A stretch of 64,000 nucleotides of DNA from CAYWEM01 sp964457225 (GTDB taxonomy: Bacteria; Acidobacteriota; Aminicenantia; UBA2199), in contig CAYWEM010000001.1 of assembly GCA_964457225.1 (NCBI GenBank), forward strand, positions 372,001-436,000, read 5' to 3'. Every line of letters starts with the position of its first letter. Positions within the stretch are counted from its first letter, which is position 1. A model generated the notes under the pieces. It saw only the letters and a list, made by a program, of their open reading frames with translations, did no database searches and was not told the DNA's origin. Shown one piece after another: positions 42,962 to 51,927 of this stretch. The position numbers were made by a program, and so were the translations under genes.

Positions 42962-44269
42962 ATGAATAAAACCATCGGCATAAGACGTGAAGACAAGAAC
43001 GAATGGGAAAAAAGAGTGCCCTTGACCCCGGAAGACATGACCGCACTGATCAAGGAAAGCAACTTGGATTTCCTGGTCCAGCCCTCGGCGATCCGGGCCT
43101 TTCCTGACGAAGTCTACCGGGAAAGCGGCGCCCGGGTGACTGAAGATCTCAGTGCCGCGGACATTATCCTGGCTGTCAAGGAAATTCCGACCGAACTCCT
43201 GCTGCCAAAAAAAACCTACCTCTTCTTTTCCCATACCATCAAGGGCCAGGATTACAACATGCCCATGCTGAAAAAGCTTCAGCAACTGGACTGCAACCTG
43301 ATCGATTACGAACGCATAGTCAACGAAAAAAACCAACGCCTGCTGTTTTTCGGCCGCTTCGCCGGCATGGCCGGAATGATCGAGACCCTGGCCGCCTATG
43401 GCAAAAAGCTGGATCTCTGCGGCTACCCTACTCCGTTGAAACGGGTTCGTCACGCCTACCAATATGAGTCGGTCCAGGCCGCCAAGGAAGAAATCACGGC
43501 CATCGGCCATGAAATAAGCGACCAGGGACTCAGTTTCGAAATCTGTCCCCTGACCGTGGGTTTCGCAGGGTACGGTAATGTTTCCCGGGGTGCCCAGGAA
43601 ATCTTCGACCTGCTGCCCTTCAAGACTATATCACCGGCCATGCTGCCCCAGATGAGCGAAGCCTTCGCCGCTGATCCTTATCACCTCTACAAGGTGGTTT
43701 TCCGCGAGGAAGACATGGCCGTACCGCCGGCCGGCCGGACTTTTAATCTGCAGGATTATTATGATCATCCGGAAACCCACACTCCGACCTTCTCCGGCTA
43801 CCTGCCATTCCTGGCTATCCTGGTCAACTGCATTTACTGGACGGAAAAATACCCAAGACTGCTGACCAGGGATTACCTGCGTGATCGCTCCAGCATAGAG
43901 GGGCATTCCAATCCCCGGGTGGTCGGAGACATCAGCTGCGACATCAACGGTGCGATTGAAATAACCCACAAGGCCACCAAGCCGGATCAGCCCTGCTTCA
44001 CCTACCTGCCGGCCGAAGACTGTTTTGTCGATGGGGTCAGTGCCGGAGGAACCACGGTCATGGCCGTTGACAACCTGCCCTGCGAATTCCCACGGGAAAG
44101 TTCCCAGGAATTCTCCCAGGTATTGCGCACCCTGCTGTCTGACCTGGCGAAAACAGATTTCAATCTGCCTTTCACCGGACTCAACCTGCCCTTACCGCTG
44201 AAAAAAGCATTGATCCTGCAGAAAGGCGAACTTACTCCGGAATACCGTTATCTCGAAAAATTCCTTTAA
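42962..44269 (+). CDS. Lysine-ketoglutarate reductase-like protein (saccharopine-forming)
   Basis: A 435-residue protein of the alanine dehydrogenase/transhydrogenase N-terminal type, matching the LKR half of eukaryotic aminoadipic semialdehyde synthase. Family stretches: GIRREDKNEWEKRVPLTPED, VQPSAIRAFPDEVY, DIILAVKEIP, YLFFSHTIKGQDYNMPMLKK, FFGRFAGMAGMIETLAAYG, and the dinucleotide-type VGFAGYGNVSRGAQEI. LKR condenses lysine with 2-oxoglutarate to saccharopine using NADPH. The next gene, 11 bp on, is the SDH half, so the pair makes the two steps of lysine breakdown. A plain saccharopine dehydrogenase label in a database would cover both. Confidence 0.85.
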   Translation: MNKTIGIRREDKNEWEKRVPLTPEDMTALIKESNLDFLVQPSAIRAFPDEVYRESGARVTEDLSAADIILAVKEIPTELLLPKKTYLFFSHTIKGQDYNMPMLKKLQQLDCNLIDYERIVNEKNQRLLFFGRFAGMAGMIETLAAYGKKLDLCGYPTPLKRVRHAYQYESVQAAKEEITAIGHEISDQGLSFEICPLTVGFAGYGNVSRGAQEIFDLLPFKTISPAMLPQMSEAFAADPYHLYKVVFREEDMAVPPAGRTFNLQDYYDHPETHTPTFSGYLPFLAILVNCIYWTEKYPRLLTRDYLRDRSSIEGHSNPRVVGDISCDINGAIEITHKATKPDQPCFTYLPAEDCFVDGVSAGGTTVMAVDNLPCEFPRESSQEFSQVLRTLLSDLAKTDFNLPFTGLNLPLPLKKALILQKGELTPEYRYLEKFL

Positions 44270-44280
44270 AGGAGGACAAC

Positions 44281-45612
44281 GTGAATAAAAAAGTACTGAT
44301 ACTGGGAGCCGGCCTGGTGGCCAAGCCCGGCGTATCCTACCTGCTGGGGCGGCCCGACATCTCGGTGACCGTGGCTTCGCGCACGGTGAGCAAGGCCGAA
44401 GACATGGTGGCCGGGAGCGTCAACGGCGCGGCCAGGGCGGTGAACATAGAAGACCGCTCGCAGGTGGCCGGGCTGATCGCCGAACACGACATTGTGATCA
44501 GCCTGCTGCCCTGGATTCACCATCTCAAGGTGGCTGAGCTCTGCCTCGAACTCAAGCGTCACATGGTCACCACTTCCTACGTCAGCGAAGGCATGAAAAA
44601 ACTTGACCGGGAAGCCCGGGAAAAAGACCTGCTCTTCCTGAATGAAATCGGGGTCGATCCGGGTATCGACCACATGACGGCCATGGAGATAATCGACCAG
44701 GTACACCGTGCAGGAGGCCGCGTTGAGCATTTCTACTCCTATTGCGGCGGCTTGCCGGCCCCCCAGCACAACGACAATCCATTCGGATACAAGTTTTCCT
44801 GGAGCCCGCGCGGCGTGGTGCTGGCCTCGCGCAACCCGGCCCAGTACCTGGAAAACGGCCGGGTGGTGAAAATCGAAGGCCGTGACCTCTTTCTCGACTG
44901 CCTGCAGGAGGAAATCGAAGGCCTGGGCCGTTACGAAGTCTATCCCAACCGCGATTCCCTGCCCTACCAGGAACTTTACGGCATTCCCGAGGCCCAAACG
45001 GTCAAGAGAGGTACCTACCGTAATATCGGCTGGTGCGCCACCTTCAAGAAGCTGGTCGACCTGGGCTACATAGACGACCAACCGAAAGCGGAACTGGCTG
45101 GAAAGACCTACCGTCAGATAATGGCCGGGCTGGTAGGCTGTGACCCTCAGGCCGACCTGCGCGCTGAAACGGCAAAAAAACTGGATCTGGCCCAAAACGA
45201 CCCGATTATTGAACGATTCGAATGGCTGGGACTGTTTACCACGGAAAAAGCACCTGACCAGGATACCCTGCTCGACGTGCTAAGTGATTTGCTTCAGCGT
45301 AAGCTGTTTTTCCGGGATGGTGAACAGGACATGATCATCCTGCGTCACCGTTTCGTGGTGGCCGATGCTTCCGGTAAAAAAGAAAACATCACCTCCACCC
45401 TGATCGATTTCGGCCTGCCCCATGGAGACACATCCATGGCCAGGACAGTCAGCCTGCCCATGGCCATTGCCACCGACCTGCTGGCCAAAGGCCGGATAAA
45501 CCGGCGCGGAGTTCTGATCCCCCTCTACCAGGATGTGTATGAACCGGTACTGGCCGAACTGGGCCGCCTGGGCATAGCCATGAAGGAAGAACGCCGTCCC
45601 CTGAAAGATTGA
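44281..45612 (+). CDS. Saccharopine dehydrogenase (SDH half of aminoadipic semialdehyde synthase)
   Basis: A 443-residue NAD(P)-binding enzyme that splits saccharopine into glutamate and aminoadipate semialdehyde. It begins KKVLILGAGLVAKPGVSYLL (Rossmann motif), with ASRTVSKAEDMV for the NADP-type second strand, then DIVISLLPWIHHLKVAELC, TTSYVSEGMKKLD, EIGVDPGIDHMTAMEIID and YCGGLPAPQHNDNPFGYKFS, the family's substrate region. AAAGGAGG precedes the GTG start. It is translationally linked to yraN by a 4-bp overlap. Confidence 0.92.
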   Translation: MNKKVLILGAGLVAKPGVSYLLGRPDISVTVASRTVSKAEDMVAGSVNGAARAVNIEDRSQVAGLIAEHDIVISLLPWIHHLKVAELCLELKRHMVTTSYVSEGMKKLDREAREKDLLFLNEIGVDPGIDHMTAMEIIDQVHRAGGRVEHFYSYCGGLPAPQHNDNPFGYKFSWSPRGVVLASRNPAQYLENGRVVKIEGRDLFLDCLQEEIEGLGRYEVYPNRDSLPYQELYGIPEAQTVKRGTYRNIGWCATFKKLVDLGYIDDQPKAELAGKTYRQIMAGLVGCDPQADLRAETAKKLDLAQNDPIIERFEWLGLFTTEKAPDQDTLLDVLSDLLQRKLFFRDGEQDMIILRHRFVVADASGKKENITSTLIDFGLPHGDTSMARTVSLPMAIATDLLAKGRINRRGVLIPLYQDVYEPVLAELGRLGIAMKEERRPLKD

Positions 45613-45992
45613 TATTCAGGAAAAAGAAAGACAGCCCAGCCAGCGGTTCAACCGGGGAAGAAGCGGCCCGGGAGTACCTGCTCAGCAAGGGTTATGAAAT
45701 CATAGCCCATAACCTGCGCCTGGTCGGGGTTGAACTCGACATCATCGCCAGGAGCAACGACATCCTCTGTTTCATCGAAGTCAAGACCAGGCTGTCCGAC
45801 AGCTGGGGACGGCCCGAGGAATTCGTCGACACCCGCAAGCAAAAACGTATCCTGCGCGCCGCCTCCCTGTTCGCCTCCCGGCCGGCCTACCGCGATCTGC
45901 GTATGCGTTTCGACGTTATCGCAGTCAGTCTTGGCCCGTCCGGTCCCGGGATCGAATACTTCGAGGATGCCTTCGGACTCTCAACAGAATAA
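45609..45992 (+). CDS. YraN family (UPF0102) nuclease-like protein
   Basis: A 127-residue protein with a restriction-endonuclease-like core. Key residues are in GEEAAREYLLSKGYEIIAHN, GVELDIIARSNDILCFIEVK (the D...ExK catalytic pattern) and DTRKQKRILRAASLF. The biological role of YraN is not settled; links to DNA repair or replication restart have been suggested. It begins with TTG overlapping the SDH stop by 4 bp. Length is normal. Confidence 0.9.
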   Translation: MIFRKKKDSPASGSTGEEAAREYLLSKGYEIIAHNLRLVGVELDIIARSNDILCFIEVKTRLSDSWGRPEEFVDTRKQKRILRAASLFASRPAYRDLRMRFDVIAVSLGPSGPGIEYFEDAFGLSTE

Positions 45993-46028
45993 GACCTGCT
46001 AATCTCAAAAAGCATCTTTTCGAGGAGT

Positions 46029-47087
46029 CTATATCAGCCGTTGCAGGATTTCGTTCAGCAGCAGTATTCTTTCGCCCGGCACAGCGATGAAACCGTTTTC
46101 CCGGCGCCGCAGGAAGCCTTCAGCCAGCAGGAATTCCATTTCAGCCTCCCGGCCCGTAAAGCAATCTGCGGGTAATCCCTGCAGCAATCTCAGCCCGGCG
46201 ATCAACATTCGTTTTTTTTCCGGAATCAGGCTTGACCGGTTTTTCGGGAAACGGCCCCGGGCCAAAGAATCACAATAAGACTTCAGGTCGGGGTCATTGC
46301 AATAATCCTTTCCGCCTAAATACCCAGCCGCGGCCGGCCCCAGGCCGATGTAGGACAGATTGCGCCAGTAGCGCAGGTTGTGACGGCATTCATGCCCTGG
46401 ACGGCAGAAATTACTGAGTTCGTAATGCGTAAAACCTGCGGCCAGTAAGTATTCACGGGCCAGGTAGTACAAGCCGGCCGCACGGTCCGACTTGGCCTGA
46501 ATTCCGGGTACTCTTTCCAGGATATAGAGAGACAGATGAGGCACCTGCAGGGAGCTGATCTCTTCCAGGTCAGCCAGCAGTTCCGCCTCCGTCTGCCCCG
46601 GCAGGCCGCAGATCAGGTCTATGCTGTAGGTAGGCAAAGTGCTCGAAGCGACCAGATCCAGGGCCCGTCGGGCCGCGGCGCCGTCGTGGCCCCGGCCCAG
46701 GTATCTCAGGCTGTTTTCCTGAAAAGATTGTATTCCCAGGCTGAGTCGATTGACTCCGAGCTCCAGCCAGGCCGCAAGTTTTTCCGGTCTCAGATCTTCC
46801 GGATTGGATTCCAGGGTGAATTCAGTGTCCGGGACCGGCTGAAAATACCTGGACAGCAGTTCGACTATATCGGCCAGTTCCTCCGCTTCGAGCAGGGAGG
46901 GTGAACCGCCGCCCAGGTATACAGTTGCCAGGGGCTGTTCCTGATTCATCCTCAGGGAGGCTTCGAGAGCCAGGGCCCGCAGATAGCTGTTTACTTTACT
47001 TTTACACCGGACCAGCCGGTAGAAATGACAGTAATGGCAGGCGCGCCGGCAGAAAGGAAAGTGCAGGTACAGTCCGGTGCTGTTCAA
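46029..47087 (-). CDS. hemW: HemW-like radical SAM protein
   Basis: A 352-residue radical SAM protein of the coproporphyrinogen oxidase-like group. The [4Fe-4S]/SAM motif is FCRRACHYCHF (CxxxCxxC), followed by TVYLGGGSPSLL and ESNPEDL, RLSLGIQSFQ, SIDLICGLPGQTEAELLADL. The HemW marker HNxxYW is present as HNLRYW, so I call it heme chaperone HemW rather than the oxygen-independent oxidase HemN. Its ATG overlaps the S9 peptidase stop by 4 bp. Confidence 0.9.
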   Translation of the reverse strand: MNSTGLYLHFPFCRRACHYCHFYRLVRCKSKVNSYLRALALEASLRMNQEQPLATVYLGGGSPSLLEAEELADIVELLSRYFQPVPDTEFTLESNPEDLRPEKLAAWLELGVNRLSLGIQSFQENSLRYLGRGHDGAAARRALDLVASSTLPTYSIDLICGLPGQTEAELLADLEEISSLQVPHLSLYILERVPGIQAKSDRAAGLYYLAREYLLAAGFTHYELSNFCRPGHECRHNLRYWRNLSYIGLGPAAAGYLGGKDYCNDPDLKSYCDSLARGRFPKNRSSLIPEKKRMLIAGLRLLQGLPADCFTGREAEMEFLLAEGFLRRRENGFIAVPGERILLLNEILQRLI

Positions 47088-49135
47088 TCCCGTTTCAGGT
47101 GTTTTTCAAACCAGGCGAATATCTCCTGCCACCAGAAACGGGCGTTATGCGGCTTGGCCACGAAATGATCCTCATCGGGGAAATAGAGCATCCTGGATGG
47201 CACGCCAAGGCGCTGCAGGGCGGTAAACAGCATCAGGCCCTGGGAAACCGGCACCCGGTAATCCCTTTCACCGTGACTGACCAGCATCGGCACGCTGAAC
47301 TTTGTGACGTGATTGGCCGGGTTCCACTTTTCATAAAGCTCGCTGTCCCAGGGAGTCCCGCCGTATTCCCATTCTTCAAACCAGAGTTCCTCGGTGCTGT
47401 AGTACATACTGCGGGCATCGAAAATACCGGCATGGGAAACCAGGGCTCGGAAAGGATAGGCGAAACTGTCCATGTGACCGGCCATCCAGTTGATCATGAA
47501 CCCGCCGTAGGAAGCACCGGCTGCCACGAATCCATGCGGGTCGATGAAGGAAAAGTTCTCGACCAGGTATTTCTGGCCCTTGACCAGGTCGGTAAAGGGC
47601 GCCCCGCCCCAGTTCCGGGACACGGCATCGGTGAATTCCTGGCCATACCCGGTACTGCCGTGAAAATTGACCGCGGCCACCACGTACCCGGGGGCTGCGA
47701 ACATGTTCAGGTTCCAGCGGAAATGAAAATCATCGCCCCAACTGCCCTGCGGGCCGCCGTGCACCAGGTATACCACCGGGTATTTCTTTTCCGGATCGAA
47801 GAAGGGCGGCTTGAGCAGAACACCTTCAACCTGGTTACCGCCGGCTCCGGCAAAGCGGAAGGTTTCGATGGGGTTCATGACCACGTCCCTGAAGTGCTCG
47901 CCGTTGATGTCAGTTACGGCCAGCAGTTTCTGGCTACGTAATTCGTAACGGTAAACTTCGTTGGGACGACGGGCATTTTGGTTGAAAAAGACCAGTTGCC
48001 GGCCTCCTCCGGCCACCTGCAGGCCCGAGGCGAATACCCGGTCCACCAATTTGGTGATAGTGCCGCGGCGGGTATCCAGGTGGTATACGGGTTTGTAAAC
48101 TCCTTCGTAAACGATGAAGAAAACACTGCGCTCATCCGGGCTGAAGACGTATTCCGAGACTGAATAAGGAAAAGAGGCAGTCAGGTTACGCCGGGAATTA
48201 TCGCGCATGTTGATCAGAACCAGGTCGCGTTTGTCGGCTTCAAAACCGGGGCGGGCCATGGCCAGGTAGGCCAGGTAAGTGCCCCGCGGAGAAAAGAAAG
48301 GATCAGCGTCATTGGCCGGGTTGGCCTCGGTCAGGTTTCTTTCCTCTCCGGTCTGCAGGTCACGCAGAAAAACATCGTTATTGGTCGAAATGGCCACCAT
48401 TTCATCGGTGTTCTTGACGAAAGTGAAATAACGGCCGCAGGGAGAAAAAGCGAAATCGCGTCGTCCGCCCAGGTCAACCGGGGGAGTATCGAAATCACCC
48501 GGAGTCAAATCCTGGTACTCCATGGTTCCGGGCTGATGCAGGAAAACATGGCTGCGCTTGCCTTCTTTCCAGTGATTCCAGACCCGGTACAGCAGGCCGT
48601 CCAGAACCCGGGCGCTGACCTTGGATTCCTGCACTTCCTTTTCCCTGGCCACGCTTTCTTCCAGAGATGGTGCATCGGCGAATACATCCTTCTGAAAAGC
48701 AATGCGACTGCCGTCGGCCATCCAGGTGTAAATTCCCAGTCCGCCCGGAACCGAAGTGAGCCGGGTGACCTGGGTTGGATCAGCCGGATCCATCTGGAAT
48801 AACTGGGCTTCCCCTTCCCTGGTTGAAATAAAGGTCAGGCGTTTTCCATCACGAAAAGCCGGCTGGAAGTTGTTTCCTTCCGAATTGGTCAAGCGGCGCA
48901 GGTTGCCCCCGGCCAGGTCGACCTGGTAAAGATCACTCTGCATTCGGTTGTTTTCAATGTCGGCACGCTGCACGGTAAAGACTATGCTGCTTCCGTCGGG
49001 AGACAGGGCAAGTTGCGAAAGCCTGGCCGCGCTGAACATATCGGCGAAGGTCATGGCTCTTTCCCGGGCCTGGACGCTGCCTGAGGCCAAGAGCAGGCAG
49101 AATATTATCAGTATTGACAAAGACAGCTTTTTCAT
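47084..49135 (-). CDS. Secreted S9-family prolyl oligopeptidase-like peptidase
   Basis: A 683-residue exported serine peptidase. A signal peptide (SILIIFCLLLASGSVQA) leads into a ~380-residue beta-propeller built of Tol-type blades (SPDGSSIVFTVQRAD, FFSPRGTYLAYLAMARP, SPDERSVFFIVYE) that screens substrates by size. The alpha/beta-hydrolase domain has YLVHGGPQGSWGD, the nucleophile in GASYGGFM, Asp in SHGERDYRVP and His in PDEDHFV. It probably cleaves oligopeptides in the periplasm, fitting a peptide-fermenting life. It lies 20 bp after cutA and overlaps hemW by 4 bp. Confidence 0.93.
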   Translation of the reverse strand: MKKLSLSILIIFCLLLASGSVQARERAMTFADMFSAARLSQLALSPDGSSIVFTVQRADIENNRMQSDLYQVDLAGGNLRRLTNSEGNNFQPAFRDGKRLTFISTREGEAQLFQMDPADPTQVTRLTSVPGGLGIYTWMADGSRIAFQKDVFADAPSLEESVAREKEVQESKVSARVLDGLLYRVWNHWKEGKRSHVFLHQPGTMEYQDLTPGDFDTPPVDLGGRRDFAFSPCGRYFTFVKNTDEMVAISTNNDVFLRDLQTGEERNLTEANPANDADPFFSPRGTYLAYLAMARPGFEADKRDLVLINMRDNSRRNLTASFPYSVSEYVFSPDERSVFFIVYEGVYKPVYHLDTRRGTITKLVDRVFASGLQVAGGGRQLVFFNQNARRPNEVYRYELRSQKLLAVTDINGEHFRDVVMNPIETFRFAGAGGNQVEGVLLKPPFFDPEKKYPVVYLVHGGPQGSWGDDFHFRWNLNMFAAPGYVVAAVNFHGSTGYGQEFTDAVSRNWGGAPFTDLVKGQKYLVENFSFIDPHGFVAAGASYGGFMINWMAGHMDSFAYPFRALVSHAGIFDARSMYYSTEELWFEEWEYGGTPWDSELYEKWNPANHVTKFSVPMLVSHGERDYRVPVSQGLMLFTALQRLGVPSRMLYFPDEDHFVAKPHNARFWWQEIFAWFEKHLKRD

Positions 49136-49155
49136 CGGTGACTCCTGTGCTTACT

Positions 49156-49482
49156 TTATTTCAAGAATTGGTCCATCCAGTTCAGGTAGGGTTCAGAACC
49201 GGCAAACAGGGGAATTGCGATTATTTCCGGCACTTCATAAGAGTGAATTTTCCTGATGTCGGTTTCGACCTCGGAAAAAAGCCGGGCCCTGGTTTTTATC
49301 ATCAGGGTCAACTCTTCATCACGGTGTACCCGGTCCTGCCAGAAATACCATGATTGCTGGGCTGCGGAGATGCTGACGCAGGCCGCAAGCCGCTTATCCA
49401 GGAGCGAGGCGGCGATTCTTTCCGCCTCCTCCCGGCTTGAAGCGGTCGAAAACACCATTATGAATTCACGGCATTCGGACAT
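49156..49482 (-). CDS. cutA: CutA-like divalent cation tolerance protein
   Basis: A 108-residue trimeric ferredoxin-like-fold protein. Family hallmarks: FIMVFSTASSREEAERIAAS, LLDKRLAACVSISAAQQSWY, YFWQDRVHRDEELTLMIKTR, HSYEVPEIIAIPLFAGSEPYLNWM. Despite the name, its role in metal handling is uncertain. I use the ATG at 49482, five codons inside the longest frame, because the family starts close to this point. It heads the operon cutA-S9 peptidase-hemW. Confidence 0.9.
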   Translation of the reverse strand: MSECREFIMVFSTASSREEAERIAASLLDKRLAACVSISAAQQSWYFWQDRVHRDEELTLMIKTRARLFSEVETDIRKIHSYEVPEIIAIPLFAGSEPYLNWMDQFLK

Positions 49483-49521
49483 GACGCCCCTGTACAAAGC
49501 CGGAACAGGTACTGGACCTGA

Positions 49522-50310
49522 TTATTCCTGGTCTTCGACTTCGTAGGTTTCTTCTCCCGCAGTCTCGGGCTCTATTTCCTGTTCAACGACTTCTTCGGTG
49601 ACCATCGACTTCTTTTCCTTGTCGAGCTTGTATTCCTCGAGAGTCTGGATTTTGAAAATAACAAAACGGCTGGGGGTGATTCGGTCAGTCACGGGGTTGT
49701 GCAGCATATGCTTTTTCAGGGTTATGATGTATTCACGTTCCCCGGCATCGGAAGTGATCCGGACCAGCACCTCGGAAGTATGTACTTCACCCTTGAAAAG
49801 TTCCTGGTTGCTGTCAATGCTGGCGGAGAGGGTGACCATTCTCTTCTCAAAATCGATCCTTCTCTTGAGAGCGTTTTCATCAGACTGTATCTGCCGGAAC
49901 TTGTCTTCTTCGGCCAGCAGCCTTTCGTTGGCCTCTTCGATATCAGCCTGGATTTTCTGTTTCTGGGCCCGGTTGCGGGTTTCCTTTTCCTTCAGTTCCA
50001 GATCGAATATCAGGTCTTTTTTGTCCCGCACCGCCATCAGCTGGTCTTGTTTCTGCTTTTTCAGTTCTTCCATTTTTTCCATCAGGCCAGGCAGAGGGGC
50101 ATCTTCGATATAAGTGTTCTTGACTTCAACCAGCTTCCAGGAGTTGAATTCAATGGCAATGGGCTCGGCCGCCATGGCGGACATGGTGTCACGGTCGTTG
50201 TGGCTCATGGCTGAGAAATAGCGTGAAAGAGTGGCGTCTTCAGGTTTTTGACAAGAAGTCAATACAAAGACAAGGATACTGAGCAGAACCAGCAAAAAGA
50301 CTTTTTTCAT
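49522..50310 (-). CDS. Coiled-coil lipoprotein of unknown function
   Basis: A 262-residue lipoprotein (LVLLSILVFVLTSC lipobox). After a short globular start (SRYFSAMSHNDRDTMSAMAA), residues ~75-170 form a long charged coiled coil (MEKMEELKKQKQDQLMAVRD ... LLAEEDKFRQIQSDENALKR). A beta-rich part with EVLVRITSDAGEREYIITLK follows, and the tail is very acidic (EEVVEQEIEPETAGEETYEV). Nothing points to an enzyme. The N-terminal part resembles small domains that watch extracytoplasmic turnover, but this is weak. It is a single gene with a structured leader. Confidence 0.75.
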   Translation of the reverse strand: MKKVFLLVLLSILVFVLTSCQKPEDATLSRYFSAMSHNDRDTMSAMAAEPIAIEFNSWKLVEVKNTYIEDAPLPGLMEKMEELKKQKQDQLMAVRDKKDLIFDLELKEKETRNRAQKQKIQADIEEANERLLAEEDKFRQIQSDENALKRRIDFEKRMVTLSASIDSNQELFKGEVHTSEVLVRITSDAGEREYIITLKKHMLHNPVTDRITPSRFVIFKIQTLEEYKLDKEKKSMVTEEVVEQEIEPETAGEETYEVEDQE

Positions 50311-50459
50311 TTTTTTCTCCTTTTATTTGTAAAAATTATCGCCTCATTCAAGCCGATAAACCTTGGTAAACCAGGAAATACAGCCGGTGAGGCGAAAAAA
50401 AAAGCACTTGGCCGGGAAAGCATGATCTTCTTGTCAGACCCGACGGCACTCTTTTGCAT
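50311..50459 (-). promoter_or_regulatory. Long structured leader of the lipoprotein gene
   Basis: From the predicted transcription start (~50459) the leader is ~149 nt. It holds a run of nine T on the coding strand (about 50394-50402), then a stem GCCTCA/TGAGGC (50341-50346 with 50388-50393) enclosing an inner CCTTGG/CCAGG hairpin, then AAAAGGAGAAA before the ATG. No known riboswitch class is recognised. Confidence 0.4.
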
Positions 50460-50465
50460 GTAAAA

Positions 50466-50494
50466 ATTATATGGAAAAAAAAAACTAAAATCAA
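50466..50494 (-). promoter_or_regulatory. Promoter of the coiled-coil lipoprotein gene
   Basis: Minus strand: TTGATT (50489-50494), 17 bp, TATAAT (50466-50471). Near-consensus. Confidence 0.7.
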
Positions 50495-50540
50495 GTCATT
50501 GTCGTTGTTTGGCGGAAAAAAAGCTCAGCCGCGGATCTGG

Positions 50541-51485
50541 TCAGTCCAGAATGTAGTTATGCGGATTGATGGGCTTGTCGAAATGGCGCACTTCGTAGTG
50601 CAGGTGGGGAGAGGTACTGCGGCCGGTGTTGCCCACGAAGCCGATCACCTCCCAGCGTTTGACCCGCTGGCCTTCCTTGACGTTGAAGCTGGCCAGGTGA
50701 CCGTAGCGGGTCATGTAGCCGAAACCGTGATCGATGATGATCAGGTTGCCGTAAAAATCACGGTAGTCGGCCACCAGCACCGTGCCGTCGGCGGGCGCAA
50801 TAACCCGGTTACCGTGCTGAGTGGCGATGTCGATGCCGTTGTGAAATTCCCTGGTTCCGGTGAAGGGATGAATCCGCCAGCCGAAGGCGTCGGTGATGTA
50901 GCCGCGGGTCGGCCAGATGGCCGGAGTGGCGGCCAGGCGGATTTTCTGTTTTTCAATGGTGCTCTCTATGAAGCGGAGAGTATCAACGATATCACCGGCG
51001 TTTTCTTCTATTTTCCTGGCCTTTTCCAGGATGCCGCTTTCAACGGGCAATGGTTTAAGGTCTACGTTGTTGAGCGGGGGAGCGGGAAAATCCTGATCCA
51101 CGATGCTTTCACTGGGGCCGCCGCCGCTGCCGACTTCCTTCAGCGCCAGCGGAGAGGTCAGTCCCATGGCCACCATGATGCGTTCCTTTGTTTCTTCCAT
51201 GCTTACGACTTTCTGATTGAGGGAGCTGACCGTGGCCGTCAGTTCATCGATCTTTTTCTGTTTGTCCGAGTTTTCGTACTGGAGCCGCTTCATCTCCTGC
51301 TTGTCCAAAGTGATGGTCAGGTAATGAAATATGACGAATCCGAAAAAGAGCAGCAGTACCGAGAAACCTATCAGCACCTGCTTGATCAGCTTGAGCGAGA
51401 CGGAAAACTCCTTGTTGGCCGAGGTGGCGTCGGAAACGACTATTATCGAGTAACTTCGTCCCTTGGCCCTATTTTTCCCGTTCAT
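50541..51485 (-). CDS. M23 peptidoglycan metallopeptidase with coiled coil
   Basis: A 314-residue membrane-anchored peptidase. One span (QVLIGFSVLLLFFGFVIFHY, about 33-52) is followed by a coiled coil (LDKQEMKRLQYENSDKQKKI ... LNQKVVSMEETKERI) and a LytM/M23 domain (about 190-310). Zinc ligands: HNGIDIATQHGNRVIAPADG (HxxxD) and SPHLHYEVRH (HxH); also YGHLASFNVKEGQRV. It either cuts peptidoglycan cross-bridges or activates amidases; the catalytic residues look intact. One base separates it from the B12-binding gene upstream, so they form one operon. Confidence 0.92.
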   Translation of the reverse strand: MNGKNRAKGRSYSIIVVSDATSANKEFSVSLKLIKQVLIGFSVLLLFFGFVIFHYLTITLDKQEMKRLQYENSDKQKKIDELTATVSSLNQKVVSMEETKERIMVAMGLTSPLALKEVGSGGGPSESIVDQDFPAPPLNNVDLKPLPVESGILEKARKIEENAGDIVDTLRFIESTIEKQKIRLAATPAIWPTRGYITDAFGWRIHPFTGTREFHNGIDIATQHGNRVIAPADGTVLVADYRDFYGNLIIIDHGFGYMTRYGHLASFNVKEGQRVKRWEVIGFVGNTGRSTSPHLHYEVRHFDKPINPHNYILD

Positions 51486-51486
51486 A

Positions 51487-51918
51487 TCAGGAAACCCCGC
51501 TCAAAGCCGGCTCGGCCGTTGTACCGGGAAACATCATTTCCCTGACCCGGTTCCGGACTTCTTCCAGCCGCGAACCGGGGGGAAAAATGGCCTTGATTCC
51601 CAGCTCATAGAGGGAACTGAAATCTTCTTCCGGAATAATGCCGCCCAGAAAAACCAGTGGGGGCTCAATGCCCTTTTCCCGAAAGGCGGCAAACAGCTTA
51701 CGGCAGAGATGGTTGTGAGCTCCGGAAAGAATGCTCAGGCCGATGACATCAACATCCTCCTGAACAGCAGTGTTGACGATCATTTCCGGAGTCTGGCGCA
51801 ACCCGGTGTAGATTACTTCCATGCCTGAATCACGCAAGTACTTGGCGATTATCTTGGCGCCCCGATCATGACCGTCGAGGCCCGGTTTGGCTATAAGAAC
51901 CCGTATAGTTTTTTCCAT
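51487..51918 (-). CDS. Stand-alone cobalamin-binding domain (methylmalonyl-CoA mutase C-terminal type)
   Basis: A 143-residue protein equal to the B12-binding domain of methylmalonyl-CoA mutase: IRVLIAKPGLDGHDRGAKII has the DxHxxG cobalt-ligand motif, followed by the SxL motif in DVIGLSILSGAH and the GG motif in VFLGGIIPEED. In split mutases this is the small subunit, working with a separate catalytic subunit, which is not in this window. The promoter's -10 box ends nine bases before ATG 51918, which would make the message leaderless. A TTG two codons earlier is possible but lies at the predicted start of transcription. Confidence 0.88.
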   Translation of the reverse strand: MEKTIRVLIAKPGLDGHDRGAKIIAKYLRDSGMEVIYTGLRQTPEMIVNTAVQEDVDVIGLSILSGAHNHLCRKLFAAFREKGIEPPLVFLGGIIPEEDFSSLYELGIKAIFPPGSRLEEVRNRVREMMFPGTTAEPALSGVS

Positions 51919-51927
51919 AACCAAAGT

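Noticed and set aside
46029..47087. Oxygen-independent coproporphyrinogen oxidase HemN
   Set aside because: Presence of HNLRYW (HNxxYW) and the shorter length point to HemW.
46901..47941. 346-codon plus-strand frame over the S9 peptidase and hemW
   Set aside because: Antisense to two genes with clear catalytic motifs; no support of its own.
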